Shown in pieces: positions 32,050 through 41,425 of a DNA stretch of 64,000 nucleotides; position 1 is the first letter of the stretch, and each line of letters opens with the position of its first letter. This DNA is from Rufibacter sediminis. Lineage in GTDB: Bacteria; Bacteroidota; Bacteroidia; Cytophagales; Hymenobacteraceae. The DNA lies in contig NZ_JACOAF010000010.1 of assembly GCF_014269285.1 (NCBI RefSeq), positions 23,272-87,271 of the forward strand, in the 5' to 3' direction. The notes below the pieces were generated by a model. That model was not told the DNA's origin and searched no databases. It was given only the letters and a program-made list of their open reading frames with translations. The translations under genes were made by a program, and so were the position numbers.

Positions 32050-34626
32050 ATGAACCACTTCTTTGTTTTTCTGCTGAGCTCTCTTTCCATCTGCTCCCCC
32101 GCGCAAACTCCGCCCCAGGAAAAGACATCCCCAAACCGTACTGTTCAAACGGCCCAGCAGCCGCTTCGCCTGTCCTGGGAAGTCTTGGAAGAGAAACATC
32201 AGGGGAAGAACCAGACGCTTTCGGTGTTCACGATCAAGAATGCGGGTACCACCTCTTTGCCGGCCACCGGCTGGAGTCTGTACTTCCATAGCACGCCTTC
32301 GTTTAAGCCCACAGATGCGAACGCACCGGTGAAAACGGAGTCCATTAACGGCGATTTCCTCCGGATGGTGCCGACTGCTGCCTTCAAAGAGCTGGCTCCT
32401 GGCGCATCGCAGCGCATTGAGTTTGTCGCTGCCGGGCAGATTGTGAACGAGTCCAGAGCGCCCCGGGGCTTTTACCTGGTCTGGGACAAAGAACCTTCCA
32501 AAGGCCACACCATCGCAGATGTCCAGATCATCAAACCCGCCAGGAACATGGTGGGCTGGATTGAATCCAAAGACATTTACGTCCAGAACAGCGCCATTCA
32601 GGAGGTGGCCACCGAGAAACTCACCAAGGTGTTCCCTACGCCCGCGCAGTACAAAGAGACGGAGCAGCCTTTCGTGCTGACGGCTGCGGTGCCGGTGGTG
32701 ACTGACAAAGCTTTCCAGAACGAGGCTGCTTTGCTGGCCGCACATTTGGGCACCATCTTCAGCGCCAAACCCGAGGTGAAGACCTCCGGAACCGGCAAAG
32801 CCATCCGGCTACAGAAGAAAAACGGGATGGGCCCTGAGGCCTATGAACTGCAGGTGACCTCGCAGGAGATTATTATCTCGGCCACTACGCCGGCCGGGGC
32901 TTTCTATGGCACGCAGTCATTGAAGACCCTAGTGCCGCCCGCGGCCTTGGCGAGCAAGCAGACCTCGGTGACGGTGCCCGGCGTGCAGGTGAAAGACGCG
33001 CCCCGGTTCGGGCATCGGGCGTTCATGCTGGACGTGGCCCGGAATTTCCACAAGAAAGAGCAAGTGCTGCGGGTGCTGGACATGATGGCCCTGTACAAGC
33101 TGAACGTCTTCCATTTCCACCTGAACGATGACGAGGGCTGGCGCGTTGAGATTCCGGGTTTGCCGGAGCTGACGCAGGTAGGTGGCCGCCGAGGGCATAC
33201 CGTGGACGAGAAGAACTTCCTGCGCCCCGCCTATGGCTCTGGCCCGGAGGTGGACCAATCCAGCGGCAGCGGCTTCTACACCAAAGCTGATTTCGTGGAG
33301 ATTCTGAAGTACGCCAAGGCGCGTCACATCAAGGTCATCCCCGAGGTGGAGACGCCCGGCCACGCCCGCGCCGCCATCAAATCTATGGATGCCCGTTACG
33401 ACCGCCTGATGAAGGAAGGCAAAAAAGCCGAGGCTGAACAATACCTGCTCCGCGACCTGAACGATAAATCAGTGTACCGGTCGGTGCAGTATTTCAATGA
33501 CAACGTGATCAACGTGGCCTTGCCATCGGCTTACCGTTTCCTGGAGAAAGTGACCGATGAGTTGCTGGCCATGTACAAAGAAGCCGGAGCGCCTATCCAG
33601 ACCATCCACTTCGGCGGAGACGAGGTGCCCAACGGCGTGTGGGAAAAATCGCCGGAGGTGCAGAAACTGATGGCCAGCAACCCCAGCCTGAAGAACATAG
33701 ATGACCTGTGGTACTACTTTTTCGGGAAGTTGAACACCATGCTGGAGAAACGGAAGCTCTACCTGTCGGGTTGGGAGGAAATCGGGCTGAGCAAGGTGCG
33801 CACCAACGGTCGCCTGAGCTATGTGGCCAACCCGCAGTTTGTGAAGGAGAATTTCCACGTGGATGTCTGGAACAACCAGGGCGCTAACCTGGATTTGCCG
33901 TACCGCATGGCCAACGCCGGCTACAAAGTGGTGCTCACCAACGTGTCGCATTTTTACCTGGATCTGGCTTACCAGAAGGAGTACGATGAAAAAGGCCTGT
34001 ACTGGGGCGGTTTCCTGGATGTGGACAAGCCCTTCTATTTCATTCCCTATGATTACATGAAGAGCATCCGGGTAAACGATGACAACAAACCGCTGACCAA
34101 TACCGCGGCCTTCGCGGGGAAAGAGCAACTGAAGCCCGCCGCCCGCGGCAACATTGTGGGGCTGCAGGCACCGCTCTGGAGCGAGACCATCACCTCCCCG
34201 GATCGGTTGGAGTACATGCTGTTGCCTAAGCTCCTGGGCCTCGCGGAACGAGCCTGGGCACCAGACCCGGTCTGGGCTACCAACCCAGAATCAGGGCAGA
34301 GCAAAGCCGCGTACCAGCAGGCCTGGTCTGAATTTGTGAACGTGCTGGGCAAACGCGAGCTGCCGCGCCTGAGCTATTATGCCGGAGGGTTCGGTTACCG
34401 CATCCCGCCGGTGGGCGCGCAGGTGCAGGACGGCAAAGTACTGGCCAACGTGCAGTTCCCGGGCATGACCATCCGGTACACCACCGACGGGTCAGAGCCT
34501 ACCGCCACCAGCAAAGTCTATTCTGGGCCTGTTTTGGAAAAAGGAACCATAAAACTGGCCACCTTTGACGCCGCGGGCCGGGCCAGTAGAGTGACCACGG
34601 TAGAGAATAGACAGATTCCCCAGTAG
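32050..34626 (+). CDS. Secreted beta-N-acetylhexosaminidase (GH20)
   Basis: 858 residues. A signal peptide (MNHFFVFLLSSLSIC) is followed by a cellulose-binding-like CHB_HEX domain (about 40-190), a GH20b domain (about 200-325), the GH20 catalytic barrel (about 330-760; RFGHRAFMLDVARNFH, FHFHLNDDEGWRVEI) and a C-terminal chitobiase-type beta-sandwich (TIRYTTDGSEPTATS). The catalytic pair is Asp524-Glu525 in HFGGDEVPNG, acting by substrate-assisted catalysis. It releases terminal GlcNAc from chitin oligomers or glycans. No SusC/SusD or second glycosidase is adjacent, so it is not part of a visible polysaccharide locus. Confidence 0.95.
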   Translation: MNHFFVFLLSSLSICSPAQTPPQEKTSPNRTVQTAQQPLRLSWEVLEEKHQGKNQTLSVFTIKNAGTTSLPATGWSLYFHSTPSFKPTDANAPVKTESINGDFLRMVPTAAFKELAPGASQRIEFVAAGQIVNESRAPRGFYLVWDKEPSKGHTIADVQIIKPARNMVGWIESKDIYVQNSAIQEVATEKLTKVFPTPAQYKETEQPFVLTAAVPVVTDKAFQNEAALLAAHLGTIFSAKPEVKTSGTGKAIRLQKKNGMGPEAYELQVTSQEIIISATTPAGAFYGTQSLKTLVPPAALASKQTSVTVPGVQVKDAPRFGHRAFMLDVARNFHKKEQVLRVLDMMALYKLNVFHFHLNDDEGWRVEIPGLPELTQVGGRRGHTVDEKNFLRPAYGSGPEVDQSSGSGFYTKADFVEILKYAKARHIKVIPEVETPGHARAAIKSMDARYDRLMKEGKKAEAEQYLLRDLNDKSVYRSVQYFNDNVINVALPSAYRFLEKVTDELLAMYKEAGAPIQTIHFGGDEVPNGVWEKSPEVQKLMASNPSLKNIDDLWYYFFGKLNTMLEKRKLYLSGWEEIGLSKVRTNGRLSYVANPQFVKENFHVDVWNNQGANLDLPYRMANAGYKVVLTNVSHFYLDLAYQKEYDEKGLYWGGFLDVDKPFYFIPYDYMKSIRVNDDNKPLTNTAAFAGKEQLKPAARGNIVGLQAPLWSETITSPDRLEYMLLPKLLGLAERAWAPDPVWATNPESGQSKAAYQQAWSEFVNVLGKRELPRLSYYAGGFGYRIPPVGAQVQDGKVLANVQFPGMTIRYTTDGSEPTATSKVYSGPVLEKGTIKLATFDAAGRASRVTTVENRQIPQ

Positions 34627-34794
34627 GCTCTGGAATGGCAGATGCGGTGAAACCGGAGGGGCTTTCCTTCTATCAGAAAATACTCTTGGGGATAAGTGTA
34701 GGCTTGTATGCCGTCTCTTGTAATCGACTATCCCTGGGCTCATCCCGCAGATATGAACGCTGGGTGCAACTCCGGAGAGAAGGAATTTGCAACG

Positions 34795-34832
34795 GCGTTT
34801 TGGGGCTCTGTTTGGATAAAGGGGCTTAAAAC
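34795..34832. repeat. IPR copy 16
   Basis: GCGTTTTGGGGCTCTGTTTG faces GATAAAGGGGCTTAAAAC. It sits next to the terminator of the convergent minus-strand gene. Confidence 0.65.
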
Positions 34833-34836
34833 AAAA

Positions 34837-34863
34837 AAGCCCCTCCGGGTGGGAGAGGCTTTC
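34837..34863 (-). terminator. Intrinsic terminator of the Ala/Lys-rich secreted protein
   Basis: On the minus strand AAAGCCTCTC pairs with GAGGGGCTTT (one mismatch) and is followed by TTTTTG. It lies 19 bp past that gene's stop. Confidence 0.75.
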
Positions 34864-34881
34864 TGGCGGTTAGGAGAGGAA

Positions 34882-35253
34882 TTAGTTATTGACTGATTTT
34901 TCTACGGCTCTGGCTGCTTTCTTGGCTTGTTTGTCGGCGTTGGCTCTGTTCCGTTGGGCTTTGGTCTCCATTCTGGAAGCTTGTTTGGCTTCTTTAGCAG
35001 CGTTGGAGGCATCTTTCTCGATCCGGTCGGCTTCCTTGGAGTTCTTTTTAGCGGTTTTCGCGTCAGACTGAGCGGCTTTCTTTTGGCTGTCTAAGTCAGA
35101 CAGCCGCTTTTTGTCGCCCTGCGCTCTCTCTTTCAGAGAGTCCTGCTCCAGTTTCTGTTCCTGCTCGTTTTCGGTGGTTTGGGCAAAGGCCTGCGCCGCG
35201 AAAAAGGTGAACAGGCCCGTTAATAAGGTGAATAGTAAGTTCTTGGTTTTCAT
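34882..35253 (-). CDS. Secreted Ala/Lys-rich helical protein
   Basis: 123 residues: signal peptide (LLFTLLTGLFTFFAAQAFAQ, cleaved after AFAQ) and a mature part that is one long charged helix rich in Lys, Ala, Glu and Gln (EQEQKLEQDSLKERAQGDKK ... AKQASRMETKAQRNRANADK). This predicts a periplasmic coiled coil, and the composition recalls histone-H1-like or ColE-type linker proteins. I do not recognise the family. It is monocistronic and has its own terminator. Confidence 0.8.
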   Translation of the reverse strand: MKTKNLLFTLLTGLFTFFAAQAFAQTTENEQEQKLEQDSLKERAQGDKKRLSDLDSQKKAAQSDAKTAKKNSKEADRIEKDASNAAKEAKQASRMETKAQRNRANADKQAKKAARAVEKSVNN

Positions 35254-35676
35254 ATATTTAGTTCGTTAGTTCTGTCTTTGGCTATACGGCTTCTCAGGTA
35301 AAACAACCGGATATATTTCTATATAGATATGCATTTGTTGACGAAGGCGGAAACGAATGGTAAATGCGGGCGGTTCTCAGGCGATAATCCGCCGAAATTA
35401 GAATTATTAGCTTGATTTCAAATAGCTTGGTCTCCGATGGCGGGTCTAGGTTCTGAGACATGAAATCCATTTCAGCCTGTTCCTCAGAATACTATTCCAG
35501 TACCTGGGATCTGACTCCTTACATCAGTTGTTTCACTCGTCATCGGGGGGTTTACGAAGGGCAAACGTGCGATCTACTGTTCGTTTGCGCCCCCTTTGTG
35601 AAAATGCCGTAGAAACCCAGAAGCCAGGCTACCTGCTTCTTTTCTGAATCAACCACCCGAAACCGTTCCAGAATCT
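35254..35676. other. 423-bp intergenic region
   Basis: Between divergent starts. One inverted repeat is visible at 35559-35592 (GGGCAAACG against CGTTTGCGCCC). The rest, including an AT-rich stretch near 35310-35340 (GGATATATTTCTATATAGAT), shows no gene I can support. Confidence 0.5.
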
Positions 35677-36489
35677 GTGCCATTCATCCAGATAAAATCC
35701 TCCAAGCTGCATTACCGGGTCATGGGCCACGGCCCCAAGGCGCTGCTGGCGTTCCACGGGTACGGGCAGGAAGGGCATTACTATGACGCCATGGCCCGCA
35801 CTTTGCAGCCAGAGTACACGGTGTTTTCCATCGATCTGTTTTTTCACGGCAAGAGCACGTTGAGCAAAGCCGATCAGCCGCTCTCCAAAAAGAAACTGCA
35901 GGCGTTCATCCAGGGGCTGTTGGAGAAAGAGCACATCGGGCGGTTCTCAGTGATGGCGTTCAGCATGGGCGGCAAGTTCGCGCTTACGGTGCTGGAGAAG
36001 TTCCACGGCCAAATGGAGGAACTGTACCTCATTGCCCCAGACGGCATCAAAACGCACCTGCTTTACAGCATTGCCACGTACCCCGGCTGGCTGCAGGGTT
36101 TGTTCAAGCGCATTGTGCTGCGGCCCACGCGGTTTTTTCAGACGCTCACCTGGCTGCAGCAGAAACGCTGGGTAGACCCCAGCCTGGTGAAGTTCGCCAA
36201 TTGGCAGATGGACTCGCCCCAGAAGCGCCTGCGAGTGTACCGCAGCTGGACCGGCTTCAGCAAGCTGACCTTTGATACCCGCCAGATTGTGGCGCTCCTG
36301 AACCAGAGCAACATTGAAGTGAACATCTTCCTGGGCAAGTATGACCAGATTATTTCCCAGAAGCGCCTGCAGGTTTTTCTGAACGCCCTCCGGCGGCACA
36401 ACCTGGTGGTCTTACAGACCGGGCACACCAACCTGCTCTACAGCGTGGCCACCTGGTTGCGGAACCACCCCGCCAAGACAGCGAACTGA
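35677..36489 (+). CDS. Alpha/beta hydrolase
   Basis: 270 residues, starting at GTG (no in-frame ATG upstream before a stop). The fold markers are LLAFHGYGQEG for the oxyanion region, nucleophile Ser in VMAFSMGGKFALTV, and a C-terminal catalytic His in LQTGHTNLLYSV; the acid is probably in FLGKYDQIIS. There is no signal peptide. The substrate is unknown. It is followed by the PQQ-type dehydrogenase gene after 120 bp containing an IPR copy. Confidence 0.88.
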   Translation: MPFIQIKSSKLHYRVMGHGPKALLAFHGYGQEGHYYDAMARTLQPEYTVFSIDLFFHGKSTLSKADQPLSKKKLQAFIQGLLEKEHIGRFSVMAFSMGGKFALTVLEKFHGQMEELYLIAPDGIKTHLLYSIATYPGWLQGLFKRIVLRPTRFFQTLTWLQQKRWVDPSLVKFANWQMDSPQKRLRVYRSWTGFSKLTFDTRQIVALLNQSNIEVNIFLGKYDQIISQKRLQVFLNALRRHNLVVLQTGHTNLLYSVATWLRNHPAKTAN

Positions 36490-36520
36490 AATTCTTTGCG
36501 TATACACCTCTGGAGGAGAA

Positions 36521-36564
36521 TTCCGTTTTTCGCTTACTTTTGTCAAAAGTGGCCAGAAACGGAA
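36521..36564. repeat. IPR copy 17
   Basis: TTCCGTTTTTCGCTTACTTTTG faces TCAAAAGTGGCCAGAAACGG, ending AA: long complementary arms, upstream of the lipoprotein start at 36610. A TAnnTTTG-like -7 box, TACTTTTG (36535-36542), lies inside the left arm, so this copy may overlap a promoter. Confidence 0.65.
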
Positions 36565-36609
36565 GCTACGGCTCTGTTTTCCTCCGCCTCACCCGTACAA
36601 TCTAAAACT

Positions 36610-37818
36610 ATGAAACTTCCTTTACGACTTAAACTGGGGGCCAGTCTGCTGGTTCTGGTGGGCCAACTGTCCTGTTCCTCTAACTCGGGCAAGCCCGATG
36701 CCAACGAAGAAGGCGAGAGAACCTCCACCGCCGCCCAGGACACCGCCTCTGAGAACGTCACGGAGCAACCCGCCACCGATGCCGATCTGGCTAAGATCTC
36801 GCTGCCAGACGGTTTCCAGATCAGCTACTTCGCCCGCAACGTGGTCAATGCCCGCTCCATGGCGCTGGGGCCAGACGGCACCCTCTACGTAGGCTCCCGC
36901 GACAAAGGCAGCGTGTACGCCCTGCCAGATAAAAACAAAGACGGCAAAGCCGATGAAGTGATCACCATCGCCTCGGGGCTGAAGATGCCCAACGGGGTGG
37001 CGTTACGCAACGGATCGCTGTACGTAGCCGAGATCAGCCGCATCACGCGCTATGACAACATCGCCGAGAACCTGAAGAGCCCGCCCACACCGGCGGTAGT
37101 CTATGACAAATTCCCCACTGAGGAGCACCACGGCTGGAAATACATCGCCTTCGGGCCAGATGACAAGCTGTACGTGCCGGTGGGCGCGCCCTGTAACATC
37201 TGTGACCGCAAGGAACCGGTGTACGCCGCCATCAGCCGCATGAACCCAGACGGCTCCGGCCTGGAGGTGTTTGCCCACGGCGTGCGCAACACCGTAGGCT
37301 TTGACTGGCACCCCGGCACCAAAGAGCTTTGGTTCACCGACAACGGCCGCGACCTCATGGGCGACAACATGCCCCCGGATGAACTGAACCGTGCCCCCAA
37401 GAAAGGCATGCACTTCGGCTATCCGTACTGCCACGCCGGCGAGACCCTGGACCCCGAGTTCGGGAAAGGGAAGGACTGCGCGGATTACACCGCCCCGGTC
37501 CAGAAACTGAATCCGCACGGCGGAACCTTGGGCATGGAGTTCTACACCGGTACCATGTTCCCCGAGGCGTATAAAAACCAGATCTTCATTGCCGAGCACG
37601 GCTCCTGGAACCGCACCGAGAAGATCGGGTACCGCCTGAGCCTCTACCGCACCGATGCCCAGGGCAAAGGCAGCTTTGTGCCGTTTGCGGCGGGCTGGCT
37701 GCAGGACGGCAAGGAGTGGGGCCGCCCGGTAGACGTGGAGGTGATGCCAGACGGTTCGCTGCTGGTCTCAGATGACATGAACGATGCCATTTACCGCATC
37801 ACCTACACCGGTAAATAA
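36610..37818 (+). CDS. PQQ-type sugar/sorbosone dehydrogenase lipoprotein
   Basis: 402 residues from the ATG at 36610; a longer in-frame ORF to 36496 is translated IPR repeat. A lipoprotein signal (LLVLVGQLSC) and a short acidic linker precede a six-bladed beta-propeller of the glucose/sorbosone dehydrogenase family (ISYFARNVVNARSMALGPDG; GWKYIAFGPDDKLYVPVGAP; FAHGVRNTVGFDWHPGT; LFIAEHGSWNR is read here as QIFIAEHGSWNR). The His/Arg residues in HGVRN and EHGSWNR are those that face PQQ in relatives. It probably oxidises a sugar or alcohol in the periplasm; the substrate is unknown. Confidence 0.87.
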   Translation: MKLPLRLKLGASLLVLVGQLSCSSNSGKPDANEEGERTSTAAQDTASENVTEQPATDADLAKISLPDGFQISYFARNVVNARSMALGPDGTLYVGSRDKGSVYALPDKNKDGKADEVITIASGLKMPNGVALRNGSLYVAEISRITRYDNIAENLKSPPTPAVVYDKFPTEEHHGWKYIAFGPDDKLYVPVGAPCNICDRKEPVYAAISRMNPDGSGLEVFAHGVRNTVGFDWHPGTKELWFTDNGRDLMGDNMPPDELNRAPKKGMHFGYPYCHAGETLDPEFGKGKDCADYTAPVQKLNPHGGTLGMEFYTGTMFPEAYKNQIFIAEHGSWNRTEKIGYRLSLYRTDAQGKGSFVPFAAGWLQDGKEWGRPVDVEVMPDGSLLVSDDMNDAIYRITYTGK

Positions 37819-37824
37819 GGTTTG

Positions 37825-37860
37825 GTTTAGGGCCTGTTTTCCAAAAACGGCCCCAAAACG
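37825..37860. repeat. IPR copy 18
   Basis: GTTTAGGGCCTGTTTTCC faces AAAAACGGCCCCAAAACG, 6 bp past the dehydrogenase stop and 17 bp before the RimB-like ATG. Confidence 0.8.
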
Positions 37861-37876
37861 GTTAAGCTGTAAGGGT

Positions 37877-38371
37877 ATGAAGAAAGACAAACCTGTTAAA
37901 AGCGTCATAGGCCGGCGGGAGATGGTAGATTTCCCCGCGCTGGAATTGTTTGACATTGAGGCCAAAGTGGATACCGGCGCGTATACGTCTTCTATTCATT
38001 GCAACAACATCCGGGAGGTGGATCTGCCGGACGGGAGGCGGGCCATTCACTTTGAGTTGCTGGACGCCAACCACCCCGGCTACAACCACAAGGCCTTTCA
38101 GTTCACCGAATTTGACCTGCGCTGCGTAAAAAGTTCGTTTGGCGATGTACAGGAACGCTACGTTATCCGTACCAAGGTGAAAATCCATGGCGAGGAAGTG
38201 GAGACCGAGTTCTCCCTCTCAGACCGGAGCGATCTCAAGTACCCGGTGCTTTTGGGGCGCACGCTGCTCCGGAAGCGCTTCGTGGTAGACGTCTCCAAGA
38301 AATACCTGTCGCTCAAGGCCAAAAACAAAACCAAGCAAAGAAATACCTCACCCAAGAACTCTCCGCTATGA
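37877..38371 (+). CDS. RimB-like / ATP-dependent zinc protease family (retropepsin-like)
   Basis: 164 residues from the ATG at 37877. The core is a retropepsin-like half-site: [20 protein letters not shown] then [12 protein letters not shown], with the putative catalytic Asp32 in the DTGA motif, and [17 protein letters not shown] as the second conserved strand. This is the family of RimB in the Pseudomonas rimABK operon. Its stop overlaps the rimK-like ATG by 4 bp (ATGA). Position implies it trims or processes the product of the ligase that follows. A metal requirement is not evident from the sequence. Confidence 0.85.
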   Translation: MKKDKPVKSVIGRREMVDFPALELFDIEAKVDTGAYTSSIHCNNIREVDLPDGRRAIHFELLDANHPGYNHKAFQFTEFDLRCVKSSFGDVQERYVIRTKVKIHGEEVETEFSLSDRSDLKYPVLLGRTLLRKRFVVDVSKKYLSLKAKNKTKQRNTSPKNSPL

Positions 38372-39303
38372 AAATTGCGATTCTGTCTCGCGACCCTAAA
38401 TTATATTCCACCCGCCGGTTGGTGGAAGCTGCCCAGCAACGGGGCCATGAGGCGGTGGTGCTGGACCACCTGCGCTGTGACCTGGTCATGGAGAAAGGTG
38501 ATCCGCACATTCTGTACAAAGGGGAGTTGCTCACCGGCATAGACGCCATCATCCCGCGCATTGGGGCCTCCGTGACTTTTTACGGCACGGCCGTGGTGCG
38601 CCAGTTTGAGATGATGAAAGTGAAAAGCGTGGTAGCCTCCCAGTCCATCCTGCGCTCCCGCGACAAACTCCGCAGCCTTCAGATCATGGCCCGCGCCGGC
38701 CTGGGCATGCCTAAAACTGCGTTCACCAACTATTCCAAGCAAGTCAAGGAGCTGATCAAGGAAGTGGGTGGCGCGCCGCTGGTAATCAAATTGCTGGAAG
38801 GCACCCAGGGTCTGGGCGTGGTGTTGGCCGAGACCCAGAAAGCCGCCGAGTCTGTGATTGAGGCTTTCCACAACCTCAAGGCCCGCATCATTGTGCAGGA
38901 GTTCATCGCCGAAAGCAAAGGCGCCGACATTAGGGTGTTTGTGGTGAACGGCGAAGTAGTGGGTGCCATGAAACGGCAGGGCAAGGAAGGCGAGTTCAGG
39001 TCTAACCTGCACCGCGGCGGCAGCGCCAGCCTCATCAAACTCACCCGCGCCGAGAAAGCCGCCGCTCTCACGGCTGCCAAATCATTGGGGCTGGACGTGG
39101 CGGGCGTAGACATGCTGCAGTCCAAACGCGGACCGTTGATTCTGGAAGTGAACTCCTCGCCGGGGCTGGAAGGCATTGAGAAAGCCACCCAGCAAGACAT
39201 CGCCGGAAAAATCATTGAATACATTGAGTTGTTGGTGAGCAAAGGCAAAGCCAAGAAACCTAAAAAGGCAAGTACCCCGGATGGCGGAGATGATCATCAA
39301 TGA
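38368..39303 (+). CDS. rimK: RimK-type alpha-L-glutamate ligase (ATP-grasp)
   Basis: 311 residues of ATP-grasp ligase. Visible blocks: [55 protein letters not shown] (phosphate loop), [20 protein letters not shown] and the metal-binding [15 protein letters not shown]. coli RimK adds glutamates to the C-terminus of ribosomal protein S6; relatives ligate amino acids to other acceptors. It overlaps the protease gene by 4 bp and the deacylase gene by 23 bp, so all three are coupled. The C-terminal Lys-rich tail ([11 protein letters not shown]) is an extension beyond the enzyme core. Confidence 0.9.
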   Translation: MKIAILSRDPKLYSTRRLVEAAQQRGHEAVVLDHLRCDLVMEKGDPHILYKGELLTGIDAIIPRIGASVTFYGTAVVRQFEMMKVKSVVASQSILRSRDKLRSLQIMARAGLGMPKTAFTNYSKQVKELIKEVGGAPLVIKLLEGTQGLGVVLAETQKAAESVIEAFHNLKARIIVQEFIAESKGADIRVFVVNGEVVGAMKRQGKEGEFRSNLHRGGSASLIKLTRAEKAAALTAAKSLGLDVAGVDMLQSKRGPLILEVNSSPGLEGIEKATQQDIAGKIIEYIELLVSKGKAKKPKKASTPDGGDDHQ

Positions 39304-40219
39304 TATTCCCATTTACGCCGGTGACCGGAAACTGATCAGGCTGAACATCTCCCGGCTGCCCAGCGGCACGGAGATCAACATCCCGATCCACGTGTTCCGG
39401 GCGCAGGAACCGGGGCCGGTGCTGCTGCTCATGGCGGGCATGCACGGCGATGAAGTGAACGGCGTGGAAATGATCCGGCGGATGATCCGGCGCGATCTGC
39501 TGCGGCCCTTGTGCGGCACCGTGCTGGCCATTCCCATTCTCAACATCTACGGTTTCCTGAATTTCTCCCGCGAAGTGCCCGATGGGAAAGACGTGAACCG
39601 AAGTTTCCCCGGCAACGCCAAAGGATCATTGGCCAGCCGCGTGGCCGCCCGTTTCACCAAAGAGATTCTGCCGCTGGTAGATTACGGCATCGATTTTCAT
39701 ACCGGGGGCCGAAGCAAATCCAATTTTCCGCAGATCAGGTGCCGCTTGGAAGACGGCGAGAGCGATACCCTGGCCCGGGCGTTTGGGGCACCCTTCGTCC
39801 TGAACTCCAATTACCGGCCCGGCTCCCTCCGGAAAGAAGCCTCCAACCTCGGGAAAACCATCATTGTGTACGAAACCGGCGAGTCTTTGCGGCTGGACGA
39901 ACCTGGCATTATCCTGGGCCTGGAAGGTACCCGCCGGGTGATGCACCACCTGGGCATGGCCGCAGATTCGGTGCCGGCGTCGCAACCTTCCATCATTTGC
40001 CAAAGCACCACCTGGATCAGGGCTCCGCGCGCCGGGCTTTTCCGCAGTTTCGTGCGCAACGGGCAACAGGTGAACCGGGGCCAGCAGGTAGGCGCTGTTT
40101 CCGACCCCTACGGATACGCCACGCACCCCATCACCTCCCACGTCAGCGGGCACGTCGTTGGGCTGAATAACATGCCAGTGGTGAACCAGGGAGACGCCAT
40201 TCTGCACATCGGCTACTAA
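39281..40219 (+). CDS. M14-like succinylglutamate desuccinylase/aspartoacylase-family hydrolase
   Basis: 312 residues of a zinc hydrolase related to AstE/AspA. The metal ligands are visible as His55 and Glu58 in [11 protein letters not shown] and His140 in IDFHTGGR; the catalytic Glu198 is in VYETGES. The C-terminal ~70 residues form a biotinyl/beta-barrel-like domain ([20 protein letters not shown]). It cleaves an acyl or peptide bond to an amino acid in relatives. Its 23-bp overlap with rimK argues for joint action, most simply removal of the residues the ligase adds. Confidence 0.87.
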   Translation: MAEMIINDIPIYAGDRKLIRLNISRLPSGTEINIPIHVFRAQEPGPVLLLMAGMHGDEVNGVEMIRRMIRRDLLRPLCGTVLAIPILNIYGFLNFSREVPDGKDVNRSFPGNAKGSLASRVAARFTKEILPLVDYGIDFHTGGRSKSNFPQIRCRLEDGESDTLARAFGAPFVLNSNYRPGSLRKEASNLGKTIIVYETGESLRLDEPGIILGLEGTRRVMHHLGMAADSVPASQPSIICQSTTWIRAPRAGLFRSFVRNGQQVNRGQQVGAVSDPYGYATHPITSHVSGHVVGLNNMPVVNQGDAILHIGY

Positions 40220-40299
40220 GTACATGGATGTTTAAAGAGGAAGCGCCGCCTGTTTGGGTGTTTTGATTAGGTGATAAAAATCGATTTGTTGGCCCGGAT

Positions 40300-40337
40300 G
40301 CTTTTGCCCTCTTTTCTGTAAAACAGCCTTTAAACGG
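40300..40337. repeat. IPR copy 19
   Basis: GCTTTTGCCCTCTTTTCTG faces TAAAACAGCCTTTAAACGG, 80 bp past the end of the rim-type cassette. Confidence 0.65.
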
Positions 40338-40392
40338 AATGTTGTTTTTGCGCCGACGGTAAGGCATTACATTGGGCAAACGCAAGTCATAC

Positions 40393-40436
40393 AAAACAGA
40401 AGGGCCACTCGTGCTAGCGAATGGCCCTTCTGTTTT
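40393..40436. terminator. Terminator between the rim-type cassette and metF
   Basis: A perfect 15-bp stem: AAAACAGAAGGGCCA (40393-40407) and TGGCCCTTCTGTTTT (40422-40436). A- and T-runs flank it on both sides, so it can serve both convergent units. Confidence 0.9.
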
Positions 40437-40470
40437 GGGAGTGTTTTCCGGAAATGAGGGTGAAAACAGC
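40430..40470. repeat. IPR copy 20
   Basis: CTGTTTTGGGAGTGTTTTCC faces GGAAATGAGGGTGAAAACAGC, overlapping the terminator stem by 7 bp and ending 1 bp from the metF stop. Confidence 0.7.
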
Positions 40471-40471
40471 C

Positions 40472-41425
40472 TTAGAAGATTTCTTTGGCCACGGCCACGG
40501 TCGCATCAGATTTACTCATGGTGTAGAAGTGCAGGCAGGGTACACCAAATTCCATCAGTTCCTTGCACTGCTGGATAGTCCAGTCAATGCCCACCTGTTT
40601 CACGTCTTTGGCGCTGGTGCAGGCGTCTACGGCGCTTACCAGGTCCTCGGGCAGGTCAATGTTGAAGTAGCGCGGCAGAATGCTCAGCTGGTTTCTGGTG
40701 GTGAGGGTTTTCAGGCCCGGAATGATGGGAACCGTGATGCCCGCCGCCCGGCACGCCTTCACGAAGTCAAAGAACTTCTGGTTGTCAAAGAACATCTGGG
40801 TGATGATGTAGTTGGCGCCCAGGTCTACTTTCTGCTTCAGGTATTTGAGGTCAGTAGACAAGTTGGGGGCCTCCATGTGCTTCTCGGGGTAACCGGCCAC
40901 GCCGATGCAGAAATCAGTAGGCACGGGGTTTTCCATCTCCTCGTCTAGGTAATGGCCGTGGTTCAGGTCCACCACCTGTTTGATCAGGTCCGCCGCATAC
41001 GAGTGCCCGTCTTTGTGCGGCCGGAAACCCGGCTCTGTCTTCACGGCATCACCGCGCAGCAAGAGCACGTTGTCGATGCCCAGGAAGTTGAGGTCCATCA
41101 AGGCGTTCTCGGTCTCTTCCCGGCTGAAGCCCCCACAGATGATGTGCGGCACCGCGTCTACGTGATACTTGTTCATGATGGCGGAGCAGATGCCCACCGT
41201 GCCCGGCCGCTTTCTAATGGTGATTTTCTCCAGCAACCCGTTCTCGCGCTCCTTGAACACATACTCCTCGCGGTGGTAGGTCACGTTGATGAACGGCGGC
41301 TTGAACTCCATCAAAGGGTCAATGCCCTGGTAAATGGACTGAATGCTGGTGCCCTTCACCGGCGGCAGAATCTCAAACGAGAAAAGGGTATTGGTGGCGT
41401 TCTGTAAGTGCTCAGTAACTTTCAT
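40472..41425 (-). CDS. metF: Methylenetetrahydrofolate reductase
   Basis: 317 residues from the ATG at 41425; the open frame runs on to 41566 but that part reads as leader. It reduces 5,10-methylene-THF to 5-methyl-THF with FAD, supplying the methyl donor for MetH. The FAD-barrel features are present (SFEILPPVKG with the catalytic Glu, FINVTYHREEYV, DNVLLLRGDA, ANYIITQMFFDNQKFFDFV, IPIIPGLK). It lies downstream of metH on the same strand, but a terminator-like IPR and a 330-bp gap separate them, so it likely has its own promoter. Confidence 0.96.
   Translation of the reverse strand: MKVTEHLQNATNTLFSFEILPPVKGTSIQSIYQGIDPLMEFKPPFINVTYHREEYVFKERENGLLEKITIRKRPGTVGICSAIMNKYHVDAVPHIICGGFSREETENALMDLNFLGIDNVLLLRGDAVKTEPGFRPHKDGHSYAADLIKQVVDLNHGHYLDEEMENPVPTDFCIGVAGYPEKHMEAPNLSTDLKYLKQKVDLGANYIITQMFFDNQKFFDFVKACRAAGITVPIIPGLKTLTTRNQLSILPRYFNIDLPEDLVSAVDACTSAKDVKQVGIDWTIQQCKELMEFGVPCLHFYTMSKSDATVAVAKEIF

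Noticed and set aside
34635..34896. Short plus-strand ORFs after the GH20 gene
   Set aside because: They run through an IPR copy and the terminator of the convergent gene.
36496..36609. N-terminal extension of the PQQ-type dehydrogenase
   Set aside because: It translates IPR copy 17 and would bury the lipoprotein signal peptide that starts at 36610.
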